Of a stretch of 64,000 nucleotides of DNA, positions 15,669 to 28,222 are shown piece after piece; position 1 is the first letter of the stretch; every line of letters begins with the position of its first letter. Both the position numbers and the translations under genes were made by a program. The DNA comes from Hypoxylon rubiginosum. Its lineage: Eukaryota; Ascomycota; Sordariomycetes; Xylariales; Hypoxylaceae. Location: NCBI GenBank assembly GCA_902806565.1, contig CADCXA010000020.1, positions 1 to 64,000 of the forward strand, in the 5' to 3' direction. The notes below the pieces were generated by a model. It searched no databases. It was not told the DNA's origin and was given only the letters and a program-made list of their open reading frames with translations.

Positions 15669-17220
15669 TTTTATAGTTTTAATTTTTAGGTTTTTAATTT
15701 TTAAGTTTTTAATTATAATATTTTAATAATTAAAATAAATATTTTAACTTAAAGTTTTTAATTATAATTTTATTTAAAATAATGTTTAATTAGGTTTTTT
15801 ATATTTAATAAATCTTATAAATTTTAATTATTTTATAATATTAAAATAACTTATTTATTAATTTAATAATTTAATTAATATAAGTTTATAATAATTAATA
15901 TAAAATAATTTAATTTATATTAAAATTTTAAGCTTAAAATATTTTTTAAAATATTAAACTTTATTAAATATATAAGTTTTAACTTATAATAAAACTTTTT
16001 AAAATTAATAATAATTTTTTAATAAAATATAAAATAAAGTTTTTAAGATTTTTTATTAATTAAATTAAAATTAATATAATTTTTTTAAAATTAAAATTAT
16101 AAATTTAAATTTTATAATAATTATTAATTATAATAAAACTTTGTTTTTATATTAGTAATTTTTAACTTAAATAATAATTATATTATTATTTATTTTAAAT
16201 TATATTTAACTTAAAAAATAATTTAAAAAACGTTTTAATTAATATATTTAAAATATTTTATAAAAAAATATATATTTATATAATATATAGTTATTTAATT
16301 ATATAAAAAACTTTATAAGTTTTTTAAAAAAAAAATTAAAAAAAATTTAATTATAAAATAATTATATAATTTTTTATAAAATATTAATTATTATATTTTA
16401 TTATAATATAAATTAATATATATAAAAAAACCTTAAGATTTTTAAAATAATATAAATAATTTATATTTATAATAAAATTATATTTAATAATAAATAAATT
16501 TATTATTAATTTAAAATAAATATATAAATTATAAAAATATTTATTTTTTTTTATTTAAATATTTTAAAAATTATAAAATAATTAATTTAAAAAAATATTA
16601 TTAATATAATAAATATTTTTTTTAATAAATTTTTAGTTATTTTATAATTAACTTATTAATTAACTATTAATTAATATTAAAAAAATAAAATATTTATTAA
16701 TAAATAAATAATATATAATATAAATAAAATAAAATATAAAAATAAATTAATAAAATTTAATTAATTATTAAAAAAAAAAATTTTTATTAAAAATAATAAA
16801 TAAAAAAAATATATATAAAATTAATTATATATATATAATTACGTATATATAATAATATATAAGTTACTTATAAATAATTATATTTTTAATAAAATAATAA
16901 ATATATTAAATAATATATTTTATATTAATTAAAAAAAAATATATAAAACTTAATATAAAATTTCTATAAATAAAAAACTTAATATTATTAATAATAAATA
17001 TAATATTTTTTTTTTTCTTTTTTTTTTTCTTTTTTTTTTAATTTATAAATAATATTATATATTTATAATAATAAAAATATTATTATTTTTTTAAAAATAA
17101 TATTTATTATATAATTATATAATAATTTTATATTTATAAATATTTATAAAATATTTTTAATTAATATATTAATATTAAAAACTTAAAGAATATATTTTTA
17201 TTTAAACTAATAATATAATA

Positions 17221-17831
17221 TCCATTATAAGCAGTATGGTGGGTCCCGCCTTATAATATAACAAAAGGTACGGCACGGAAGCTTCCGCTCCGCTATATCT
17301 ACTAGGTTAATTTAAAGAAGGCACCTTATACCCTACCTCTTAAGAGACCTGCTGATATTAGAACTCATTAGGTAGATGTATCTCAGGTCTTTTTAGATTT
17401 GTTCTTTTGGTCATTAATGCAAATTTTATATGGACTTTCATGTGAATCAAGGGTGAAAAGGGTTATATCCAGTACCGCAAGTCCCCATTGATGCCTTATT
17501 GGAATTGTATGTAGTCAAGGGAATGGGAAATAATACAGCTATGTAATAGTAAAGAGTTCGAGAAACATAGTATTTTATGATTACTGATTGGAGCGTTAAA
17601 CCTATCGGATTTTATGTCACAGCTGAACTTTGGGTTTTGAATTGGAACCAAGGCTGAGGATTCTGTTGGATCCAATATAGGTTACATGAATAAAAAATCC
17701 ATCGCAGTTCTCATATTTACGGCGATAGAAAGATTTGGTTGATAAATTGCATTTTTTTACTAGAGAATATCTGCAAATACCTGGGTGTCATGCGAACGCC
17801 AGAACGCCAATGAGCAGGAGATCTATACCGC
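17221..17831. other. Boundary of AT-rich block and 3' flank of BRX1
   Basis: Base composition switches within about 20 bases near 17220 from almost pure A/T to ordinary. The first normal sequence holds a short GC-rich patch (GGTGGGTCCCGCC, then CGGAAGCTTCCG) that could be an element end, but I find no terminal repeat partner. Nothing here looks like a gene; it probably contains the BRX1 3' untranslated region. Confidence 0.6.
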
Positions 17832-18926
17832 TCAAGCGAACAGTTGTTTCGTGTCTAGCGCGTCGACCGGGGCCCGTTTCCCACCGCTCGTCCGAAGACC
17901 AAGATCTCCCTTCTTCGCAAGCCTTTCCACGTACTGCTCCGCGCGAGCATTGTGTTTTGTGGCCTTGCTCTTGCGTAGGTCAGCTCTGACCTGGTTCGGC
18001 GAGACGAACTGCTTGTTCTCGTATAGAATTGGACCGCCGAATGATCCTTCCTGTATGATGATAGGTGTCAAGACGAATCGCGCCCCGATCTCAACTAAGC
18101 TAACGTCGAGCTCTTTGCTACGACCCTTTGTAGGTTTGGGATCTACCTCCGTCTCCTCGTCCTGGCCAGCATTCGACTTCGAGGGTTCCGTTTCCTTGAT
18201 CTGGTAGTTCCGTACCCATATTTTACCGTCTGCGAATGTAAATCCCATGACACGGTCTATGAAAGGTTTCGACTTCCTTGCGCCCTGCGGCACGCCGAAG
18301 CTGTGGAGGAATAGCTCCTTGATTACTTGGAGGTAGGGTTCCTGATCGAAGGCGGCATCGAAGGAGAGGATGGGTCTTGAACCTTTCAAGCAGTTGCCGG
18401 TAAAATGCAGCTCTGCGGGTAATGGGTCAGCAATATTCTCCCAGTCGTACGCTATTGCTAACACAGATAAGACCACCGAGCATAAAACCATATCTTACTA
18501 ACCTTCCATCGTATGTAGATTCTGAAGATGCATCTTGACCGTCGGACCATTTGGAACCTTGCTCATCCAGACGTATAGATCTTTACCCTTGCGAGCCTCG
18601 AAGAAAAGTGTGTTGTTGCAATTGTAAAGCTCGGCGAGCTCATTCAATTGGTAAAGCTTGGATTTCGAATCGAATTTCGCATCCTTGCGGCCGTGGGGCA
18701 TCATAGCCGCAAGATCGTTGAGTAGATGTCGATGTCTGTAAGTAACAAGCGTTAGACGGCATTTTGGCAAAATTCCATTAGCCAGCGCAAGGTGGAATTA
18801 CCTGTAGGTCACGCCTCTAGAAGACAGAATCAAAACTCTCTGCTTGTTCTTTCTGACGCCATTGGCAGGCGCTTCGGCCTTCTGGCCGCTAGTGCCCTTG
18901 GACAGCGACTTGTAGACAGCAGCCAT
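17832..18926 (-). CDS. BRX1: Ribosome biogenesis protein BRX1 (Brix domain)
   Basis: Nucleolar factor needed for maturation of the large (60S) ribosomal subunit. Three exons on the minus strand: 18802-18926, 18503-18735 and 17832-18412, giving 312 residues, close to the yeast length of about 290. The Brix domain covers most of the protein; seen are the RVLILSSRGVTYRHRHLLNDL start, the MMPHGRKDAKFD segment, the NNTLFFEARK segment and the GNCLKGSRPILSFD block, all typical of Brx1. The C-terminus is lysine/arginine rich. The start ATG at 18926 is followed directly by conserved-looking sequence. Introns have GT-AG ends. It is the first gene next to the AT-rich block and shows no RIP damage. Family assignment is firm; exact splice ends are my reading. 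Confidence 0.93.
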
Positions 18927-19598
18927 TGTATGTATTGTTGAATGTCTTGAGATTGAAATCCAGGTCGGGTCGCGCGAGATTGGGAACATGGAACCTTTTT
19001 TAAAAATATGCTTATCGATAAATGCTGGGTTTCTTATCGATGGTGGGGCTGTAAATAGGAGATCGGGGTGTGGCTTGTGCTTTTGATTGTGCCAAGACAC
19101 CAACCAGGGGCCATCTACAGATCTGATCTAAGACGAATATCCTATGCAAGTATCCATCTGCTGGAAAATGAACAGTTATGGGGAATATTACTTGCTTATG
19201 ACTGCCTCCTACCTCCTACAACCTAGAAGATGTAATCCAACATTTAGTAAGATGATAAAGCCACGTTGATCATCACCAGATCTAGAGACGTACGGGGGCA
19301 TATCTAAGTAGTTGAAGTATCGTCTCAGTACAAGCAACAAAAGATAGCATTTAGTAACTAGGTTGGGTGTTAGATTAGACATGTTAATAGCCTCGAAGTG
19401 TCAACTCTTTGACCTCGAGCACAAACATCAATGAAAAGAGGAAAAAGGAGAACCGTGTCCCGTGCAAGGTCGATCCGAACCCCCCGTGATGCCTCACTCT
19501 ACCGCAGAGTGCTCGTTCCGGACAATATGTGACGCCATATACGTAACCATCATACAAGCCGTATAACCGTCGCATCGTCTAGTAGCGCGCGCATCCAT
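18927..19598. other. Intergenic, BRX1 promoter and Rab GTPase 3' flank
   Basis: The interval of about 670 bp separates two minus-strand genes. It should contain the BRX1 promoter and the 3' untranslated region of the Rab gene. I see no RNA gene or repeat in it. Confidence 0.5.
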
Positions 19599-20558
<960 letters not shown>

Positions 20559-21850
20559 GTTGAGCGATGAGCTATCAGTTGAGACGTAGTCTTGTTAGAG
20601 AATAGGCGGGTGCGAGAAAGGCGAAAGAGTCGAGAGGCAGACTGGAAGGCAGCGACAAAGATCAGGGGTCGGCGCTACGATGGATGTCGACGAGATCTCT
20701 CCGGGGCGTTTCTTAGCTTGCTGGCTGTCGCAGTTTCTATTGTCTAGAAAGGTCTTAGATATGTCTTGGAGATGCAGGCGATCGAATATACCGAAATGGT
20801 GGGATTGTGAATGGGGGGAATTAGGTATAGGTACCGTACCGATGGTTGGAGTGTTTGGAGTAGGCGGTTAGGTGGTAGGTGGTAGGCGGTCGGGCTTTGA
20901 CTGCTTTGGACTATCAAGTGTGATAAACTACGGCAGCAGGCAATCGTATCAGGGCTTAGTGATAATGACACTGTAACAAACCCCCCGATCGTTTTAGAGT
21001 CAGGGTCAATTAGGCTAGTACAGGTGGGGTTCCAGTCACTTTGTCAACTCTTGGTGGGCGGTGCAAGCTAGCACGTGACTAATTTACCCCAGTTTGTGCT
21101 GCTTTTACCTCCTATTCCAATTTGCAATATTTCCACTTTAGCATTCAGATGTAATACGCGCAGTTACGCGTCGATATTCTTGCCCATCACTAACCTCAAG
21201 CCCGTTTATATCAAGATGCTGTCTATTCCAATCAGAAAGCTATACGTAACACCAGACAATTTTTGAAGACCAGAGCGACAAGCGACCAAGAGCTTCGAGA
21301 TCCCTAACTTAGTGCTGGGTAGCTCTCCGGATACAATTTTGAATCCGATACTTAATCTCTAAGAGAGCGTCATAGAGTACCTAACTTACAATGTTAGTAA
21401 ATGGAATACGTCAATGTTTGTTTTCATAACAGGCACATACCTATATATGTCTTGCCTATGTCTACTATGATACCGTGGGAATATCATGAAGCTGTGGGAA
21501 TAGTTCTCAGTCTTGGATGTCCTCATATTGATCCACTCGGTATTCTATCAACAACTCAAAGAGTCAAGTACTCTAAGCTGCTTTTTATCCCCCCTTCTTT
21601 TTCCCCGTCGTAATTCATGAATGACTTATACATAGCTAAGCTATTGAACTAAGCAAACCCCTTAGCCCTTCCATCACGGTTTACACTTAAATTTGGTAGA
21701 TCGTGCTGCTACTGACACGTCAAATTCAATATTGAGCCCCCTTCACTCGGCCCCTCCCCTATTTTCTAGCCGCCGTATCCTCTAGGCGCTATGTCTAAGC
21801 AATGCTAGGGAGGAGATCAGCTATTAAGGCTGCCAGGCGGGGAGTCTCGC
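20559..21850. other. Intergenic, Rab GTPase upstream region
   Basis: About 1.3 kb without a convincing gene. It contains the Rab promoter and a short run of GGTAGGT-like repeats near 20850-20890. Small open frames exist but lack splice support or recognisable composition. Confidence 0.5.
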
Positions 21851-22973
21851 TCAAGTACGCTTACGCTGAGTGTCAGCAGAGTGTAGCCAATGTTCCTTAC
21901 AATAGAGAACATAAGCGAGTCCCGCCCCAGCTCCAAAGACCGCAGTGATGGCAAGGAAGGCCAACAAGGGGTTGCCACCTCCGCTCTTCCCGCGTGTAGA
22001 CCCGACGATCAAGGCGGGCTCGAAGCGTATGATATACGTGCCGAGGATAAGGACGACGATGTTGATGATGACATAGTCGAACTGGATGAAAAGCAATGCG
22101 CCCTCAGTCACGATATCTGAGTGGCCACGCTGGACAGCACTGTAGTGCGGGATGTAGATGCGGCTTAGCGAAACATCGGAGGCCGGTGAGAACATGGCGT
22201 AGACAGCAATTCCGACGTGAACCAAAGCGCTAACAGAGCCAACAATCCAGTACGCAACCTTTGAAGGCTTCATGCTTGCCTTGAACTGTGTCTTGGCGAC
22301 AATAGCCTTGACTAGCCTATGGAAGACCACGAAAGCCGGTGGCGTGAGGAAGAAGATGACCACTCCGTTCTGGATCTGGAATGGAGATGCATTGACTAGG
22401 GCTGGCAACATAAGGGGTAGCGCAAGCAGTACACTCCAGACAGCCGTGAAAGGCAATGCTTGTGCCTCCGCCGTAGGTACTTGAGAGGCGCTAGTCAACC
22501 CCTGGTTGACATACAGAAGTGAATAGATGGGAAGGAAGACGGCGACACCTGCGCTGTTCCATAGATACTGCCAGAGAGCGGGGCTGCGACATGTCAGTAT
22601 TGTGCACATCTAATTCATGTAGAAGTCCTTACAATCGCATCCAATACGGTCCTTCCATGCGGCGACCTTCGACAAGGGTCATCATATTTATGACGAACAG
22701 AGTGGAAACAAGCTCTAGCAGCATCAAGTACGGCGTCGTGTCTTCTAGGTTATTCAAGCCATCGAAGAAAACCACGAGAACGCAGAGCAAGAAGTCGATT
22801 GGCCAAATTCCAGTATAGCTCGTCTTCAGGGCCCGCCCGTTAGGGAAGGCTCCCGACGATATGGTCCCGAACAAGGCTTCGAGAGAGCCATTGAGCCCCA
22901 TGACGACCCATAGCAAGAAGAAGCCGAGACCACTCAGGCCGACAAAGACAGGCTTGAGACTGACTACGCCCAT
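21851..22973 (-). CDS. Polytopic integral membrane protein of unknown role
   Basis: Two exons, 22633-22973 and 21851-22583, giving 357 residues. I count about nine hydrophobic spans, at the start (VFVGLSGLGFFLLWVVMG), then around WPIDFLLCVLVVFFDGL, LLELVSTLFVINMM, and six more to the C-terminus, so it is a membrane protein over nearly its whole length. Length and topology remind me of the PaxA/AtmA-type membrane proteins of fungal terpenoid clusters, but I see no diagnostic motif and this is a weak guess. It is divergently transcribed from the flavin monooxygenase at 23620 across a 646-bp shared promoter, which suggests co-regulation with the cluster. The start at 22973 was chosen over an upstream in-frame ATG at 23057 because the hydrophobic region begins right after it. 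Confidence 0.7.
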
Positions 22974-23619
22974 GACTAACCAAGGTAATGGAATTCGCGT
23001 AGGGAAATTAGATTTGGGGGCGGAAAAGAAAGCCCAAGATCCAAGGTAAGGAAGCAAGGTAAGAGAGGCAAGACAAATTTGTTAAGTGGAGGGACGAACG
23101 GGTACATGAGTACTAGACATAGCGCCATACTCCTGAGGCATCGCTATGTTCTAGCTGAATTAATGCTATCGTTTCAGGGTGGTAAACTTGGCTGAGCGTA
23201 AGCAGTGCTTGATAGATTTCCGGCAAGCGGGCCGTCAGAGTCCGCTGCGGCCGCAGTCCCCGCGCACCAGCGACCTCGGTCCTACAGAGATGCCAGCCGG
23301 CTCCGAGGCGGATTATTTTAGCTTATCCGTTTTGCTGACCCCCGGGGGGGTTCGCCTCTCGCTAACGCAGGATCCAATCCTCATGGGCCCACGAGCTGAC
23401 CCTTGCGGAAGTATCAGCCTGCGCAGGCGGGCCGGAACGGTCGAGATCTCGAACTTATCAGAGGTGGATAAGTTCAGGCCGAGAAACAAAAACGGAACGC
23501 ATTCAATGATGACGAGTTTGGGACGGCGACAGACCATAAGGACGCGGCATGAAAAGTTGTCTATCTATGAACCGTAGTGCCACCACTTCTTTCCACGGAC
23601 GCACGAGATAGCAACGATC
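22974..23619. promoter_or_regulatory. Shared divergent promoter, membrane protein / flavin monooxygenase
   Basis: This 646-bp interval lies between two genes reading away from each other, so it must hold both promoters. It contains a 9-bp inverted repeat made of two GATAAG sites (23451-23475) and a further GATAAG on the minus strand near 23322. Confidence 0.6.
23451..23475. promoter_or_regulatory. GATA-site inverted repeat
   Basis: GAACTTATC, seven bases, then GATAAGTTC: a perfect 9-bp inverted repeat that presents GATAAG on both strands. Fungal GATA factors (AreA/NIT2 type nitrogen regulators) bind HGATAR, often as pairs. It lies about 145 bp upstream of the monooxygenase ATG and 480 bp upstream of the membrane protein ATG. 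Binding is inferred, not shown. Confidence 0.5.
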
Positions 23620-25494
23620 ATGGCGGCCGAAAGCTTTGACGTTGTCGTCGTAGGTACCGGTACGTCTCTAGACTCACTATCGTTCGTAATCTATGGAAAC
23701 TAATGCGGTTTGACATAGGCTGGAACGGCCTTATTGCGGCCAAGACCTACCTCGAATTCGAGCCCAATACCAACCTGATCCTCGTCGACGATCAAGAGTC
23801 GATCGGTGGTGTCTGGAACAACGAGAAGATCTACCCGAGCCTCTTCGCTCAGATCAAGTATGGGCTATTCGAATACTCGTTCTATCCCATGCGGAGAGAG
23901 GGCATTACGTCGGACGGCTACATCTCGGGCAAGACCATCAACAACTACCTGAACGAGTTCGCCCAGGACTTTGACCTCGTCCGAAGGACTCGGCTACGGA
24001 CACACGTTGACAATGTCAGCAAGCTGCCCGAAGGCGGCTGGAGGTTGGATATCACCGGCCAGCCTGCCATAGAGTGTGCGAAGCTGATCTACGCCTCGGG
24101 TGCCACTTCGCATCCCGTCGTGCCTTCGTGGCCTCAGTTCAACTTCACCACACCCATCATCCACTCGTCGGAGACGGGTACGCACCTCGAGGCATTAGAC
24201 AAAATACAGTCGGCGACTGTCGTAGGAGCCGCCAAGTCCGCGTACGACACCGTCTTCCTCCTGCTGAAGGCTGGAAAGAAGGTGGACTGGATCATCCGAG
24301 AGAATGGGTCGGGACCTCTGGCCATTATGCCACCCACCATCCTAGGCGTCGTGAACACGATGGACGCTGTCGCCACCAGGATGGTCGCGGTGCTAGGTTC
24401 AAGTATCATGCGCACCAAGGGTCCCGGCTACCGGTTCTTCCAAAAGACGTATATTGGAAGAGCTCTAGCTAGGACCTTTTGGAAAAGCTTGACCTGGATC
24501 GCGGAGACGCATGCTGGTTACGCAAAGTCCGATAATGCGCAGAAGCTAAGACCTCTTCCGCATGGAAACGGGTGAGTCGCAACTTAACTTTCCCCCTTCC
24601 TAGTTAGAGCTTCTATAAGCTAACGCCGGACAAGCATATTCTGGGCCAATGCCGGCTTAGGCGCTGCGAGCGTTCCGGAATTCTGGAACGTCTTCCACGC
24701 CGGAGACTGCACGGTTCACAGGACCGAGATCGCGTCTCTTACCGACGGCGACAAGGTCACCCTTCGCAACGGCGCTCAGTTCGAGACGGACTATGTCATC
24801 CTGTGCACGGGCTTTGACAAGTCCTACCAGCCGTTCACCAAGGAGCTGCAACAGGCCTTCGGCCTCGCGCCCGCCCCGGCTGAGGTAGACAAGTGGGCCA
24901 AACTGGAAGCCAGTGCCGAGGAGACGGTGGACGAGCTCCTACCGGCAATCAAGGAGTCCCCTCTCAAGGTGTCCGAGGACGTCAACGGCAGGCGGAAGAA
25001 TCTAGCACACGGCCCCAGCCGCCATTACCGACGTTTGGTCGTCCCTAACATGGTCGCCGCGGGCGATCGATCCATTTACTTCCCGGGCTTCATCCATTCG
25101 ATCTACACGCCGCTCGTCTCCGAAGTTCAGGCCCTGTGGGGAGTTACCTTCCTCCTGGGCCTGCACGACCCTCCCTCGCAGGAGGAGATGGAACGGGAGG
25201 TGGCCGAATGGAACGTGTGGTCCCGCAAGAGGTATCTCACGCAGGGCAGGAAGCACGCCTACGCCATTTACGATTTTCTTTCAGTGAGTAATGGCCCATT
25301 TCTACGTCATGTTCGAGGTAGCTAACCTGTATTAGTACATTGATCTGCTACTGGGCGACCTGGGCGTCAACACGAAGCGGAAGAGCAACATCTTTTCAGA
25401 TTTGTTTCTTCCAGCCTACCCCAGGGACTACTGCGGCCTAATTGAGGAGTTCCGCCGTGCCCAGTTAGAAAAGAGACTTGCAAAGCTCTTGTAG
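23620..25494 (+). CDS. FAD-dependent monooxygenase, FMO/DEP4-like
   Basis: Flavoprotein likely to oxygenate or epoxidise the cluster's polyketide, using NADPH and O2. Four exons, 23620-23659, 23719-24571, 24635-25283 and 25336-25494, give 566 residues. The FAD Rossmann motif GTGWNG is at residues 12-17, followed by an acidic strand end (LILVDD) and the GGVWNNEKIYPSL segment typical of FMO-family enzymes from fungal polyketide clusters; a second dinucleotide motif VVGAAKSAYD lies near 180. An ATG-type FMO motif CTGFD occurs in the third exon. It is not a clear Baeyer-Villiger enzyme, as I do not find the FxGxxxHxxxW fingerprint. It is divergent from the membrane protein. Similarity to depudecin DEP4 is from memory of the family. 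Confidence 0.85.
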
Positions 25495-25830
25495 GGAATG
25501 TGAGCTAGAGTTTCAAATAAAGAGAAAAAAACATAGAAAGAGACGAGTAGATGAGGCAGTGATATCGCAACGACTTACATATTAGTGGGGAACCTTTGGA
25601 TTGGTGTTAAGAGCTTTAGGTATATAGAGAGTAGCGTTCCAGGATAGGCAAATGCTATTGAATGGTTTAGTTGGCTGAGTACCTAGGTAGTTGGAGGCAT
25701 TTCTTAGAATCTTAGAATATACTCTCAACATCTACAGGATTTCCTATGACGGAATTTAACAAAACAGGGTTTGTGATGATCGGTATGTGTGCCTAATGTA
25801 CGTGCTCATTTTCGCTTATAACTCTCTCTT

Positions 25831-25860
25831 TAGGCCTGTAGGCCTGTAGGTCTGTAGGTG
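25831..25860 (+). repeat. 10-bp tandem repeat (TAGGCCTG type)
   Basis: Three adjacent copies of a 10-bp unit, TAGGCCTG followed by TAGG(C/T)CTG variants. Short, with a single C/T difference; probably neutral slippage in an intergenic region. Confidence 0.6.
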
Positions 25861-27274
25861 TTTAGGATGACAGGATCTAGAGCTGACCCATAAGAAGTTA
25901 CCAAAATATCTTCAAGCTTGGTAGGCCTAGGGAAGGTTAATTTAATGTAAGAACTAACGGAGATAACCATAGCCTGATTAATACGGAACACGGAATGACT
26001 AATGTTTCGTAACCTTACCCTTACCTACGTACCTAGTAGGACGGATCGGACGAATAACGGCTCGCCTATAGACGTTGAAGGATATAGGATTAGGCTAGAA
26101 AATTGGCAGCAAGCTACAATGCAGCAAGCCAACGATACAGGGAAAGGATCACGGTCACTGCAGAAAAGCTTATATAAATTAGGCATAATTCGAATAAGCC
26201 CATGCCTTAGCTCTAGTCTAGACTCGTAGTTGGTGCTGTCAATGATGACATGCTGAGGCTCGGGCGACCGCCGAGATCCATGGCGCTGATCTGGTGAAAC
26301 CATATCTAGGGGGGTGGTATGGCAACGTCGTGCAACAGTCCACTGCACGCACGTGTGGAAGGGTGGGATGAGAGGGTGAGGGTTGTGTTCTCCCCCACAC
26401 ATACCTCCCTGTACCGCCTCCACGTATCACGAACTACATAGGTACTAAGCACGACGACATACATACCTACACCACGACCCTGGTACGGCTCCTTCCATGT
26501 ACCTAGGTGGGTGAGTGAGAAATAGAAAGAAGAATGGCGTCTTAATGCCGATATTGCCATCCGTCTGAAAGAAATCGTCCATCGTATATCAGCCCTATCC
26601 TTATTTCGCCGATCTTACTCCATCTGGTGTATATTCGCGTCTGACATGCATGGCGCGACCCCAGCGTGGATCCCACATCGGAACTTCACGTTGACTGATA
26701 AGGCACCCTAAAGCGTAGGGAATCTAGGGTAGGTATCTAGTTCGTCCAAGCTGGGTATGACAGATCAATTATCACCTACCTAGCCAGCTCGTCAACGTAC
26801 CAAGCCGTACTTAGCTACAGAGCCGGGGGCGTTTTAAGCTTAACTAATTATATCTAACCGCTCCTAGGATTATCGACGGAGATGAAAACTTCCGACATAT
26901 GAGGCACATGTTGTATACATGTATCCATGGATGTTGTCCAAGTTATAAATCCCAAAGTCCTATCCTGTTGTATTACAGCCAAGCATTTGCCGTTTTATCT
27001 TACTAAGCTGGATTTTGGCTGGATTTTGACTTGAGGTGTAGGACTGGACTGGACTTAGACCGACTTGGACTTAGGTACCTATATTTCCCCCCGTTATATC
27101 TAGAGTGCCATATCGGTTATCGCGCCGCGCAAGACTCTTCCCAAGTGTCAGCACATCCTTTATCCTTGGTAGTGTACTTTTTGCGAGGTCGAATTGACAG
27201 CATTGTGATGGTGGTCTCTGGCTGGTTTCGTACAGGCACGTACGAAGCACCCAATCAGCCGATCTTACGAGGGC

Positions 27275-27290
27275 ATTCGTTCGAACGAAT
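27275..27290. promoter_or_regulatory. 16-bp perfect palindrome
   Basis: ATTCGTTCGAACGAAT reads the same on both strands. It is about 930 bp upstream of the regulator start at 28223, in a region without genes. It could be a dimer-binding site, but there is no second copy that I noticed. Confidence 0.35.
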
Positions 27291-28222
27291 TCTGCCAAGG
27301 GGTCCAAGGGTCTACGATACCCAGGCTGTATGGGTCCCATGGGGTCCACGCAATGCAGGACTCCTGCACATCGAAAGTGGTTAACCGACTGCTACCAATT
27401 AGGACCGAGCTACGCAACATCAGCACAACAACCAACGATGCAGAATCGAAGCGGGGGCCCACAGATGTGAGACTTACAATGCTCGCAATACTACAGGAGG
27501 TAGACAGAAAGTAAGATAGCCCGTTCTTGTGTTCCCGCGTTCTCGCCTTCTTGCGACGAACACATTTTTGGTGTACGGTCTAGATAACTTGTTATGGTTG
27601 GCATAGTACCTACCTGGTAAGTACCTTAGGAGGTAGGTATATTGTACTCTAACCTTGAGACGAAACCCGACGTCAGGTTTCATTCGAATTGTTCTTGTTT
27701 CTTAAAACAAGAGCATCGGCCGAGAGAGCAGTATAGAGTATAGTATAGCTCAGCAAGGCAGGTGGGTTCGGGTACAGGTGCGGTATTCGGGTGGTCTCGA
27801 AGTTTCCGACAGACAGCCTACGGGCGGCAGGCACAGGCAAATAGCTAAGCCACCGTATACTCGCTAAGGCGTTGCCGCCTCGTGTCGCTGGCCTGGCCCT
27901 TTAGGCTCTTAACGTCGCAGGGAATCCTACGTGCTTCACGATTCAGGGTTCATCGTTCATCCCACGGATAGAATACCTAAGTCTGACGATCGGGTTTAAC
28001 TTGGTAAGCACTCCGAGGTAAGCCGGCGGCATGGCACCTAGCCACTTACAGACTTGCGGGCGGCAGGCTTAGGCAAGACCAGGGGCTCCAGGGCGGCAGG
28101 ATAGATTAAGCTTAAACGTGGCACAGCACCCTTTGATACTTAAATTCGTCCGACGCCGCTCACATGTAACCACAAGTCACGCTTTTGGAAATGTCTTGGT
28201 GGATCTTCATCGTCTTCCAAGC

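Larger units (their letters stand above)
1..17220. repeat. AT-rich, RIP-degraded gene-free block
   Basis: The whole stretch is made almost only of A and T; lines I counted by hand hold roughly 3-13% G+C. CpA and TpG are nearly absent, while TpA is abundant and many surviving cytosines sit in ACG, ACT or ACC contexts. That is the signature of repeat-induced point mutation (CpA to TpA), known from Pezizomycotina, and not of simple CpG deamination. Stop codons are so dense that no credible gene remains. The content was presumably transposable elements, but I cannot recognise the families. T-rich stretches (for example 3000-3500) and A-rich stretches (for example 5600-6400) alternate by eye. No telomere repeat is seen at the left edge, so its chromosomal position is unknown. 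Confidence 0.93.
25495..28222. other. Long intergenic region upstream of the first regulator
   Basis: About 2.7 kb with no gene I can support. It holds a 10-bp tandem repeat (25831-25860), a 16-bp perfect palindrome (27275-27290), and many TAGGTA/CCTAGG-like words typical of ascomycete intergenic DNA. Part of it is the promoter of the Zn2Cys6 gene at 28223. Confidence 0.5.

Noticed and set aside
1..17220. Mitochondrial or plasmid origin of the AT-rich DNA
   Set aside because: No mitochondrial genes or tRNAs are recognisable, and transition-only repeat divergence fits nuclear RIP.
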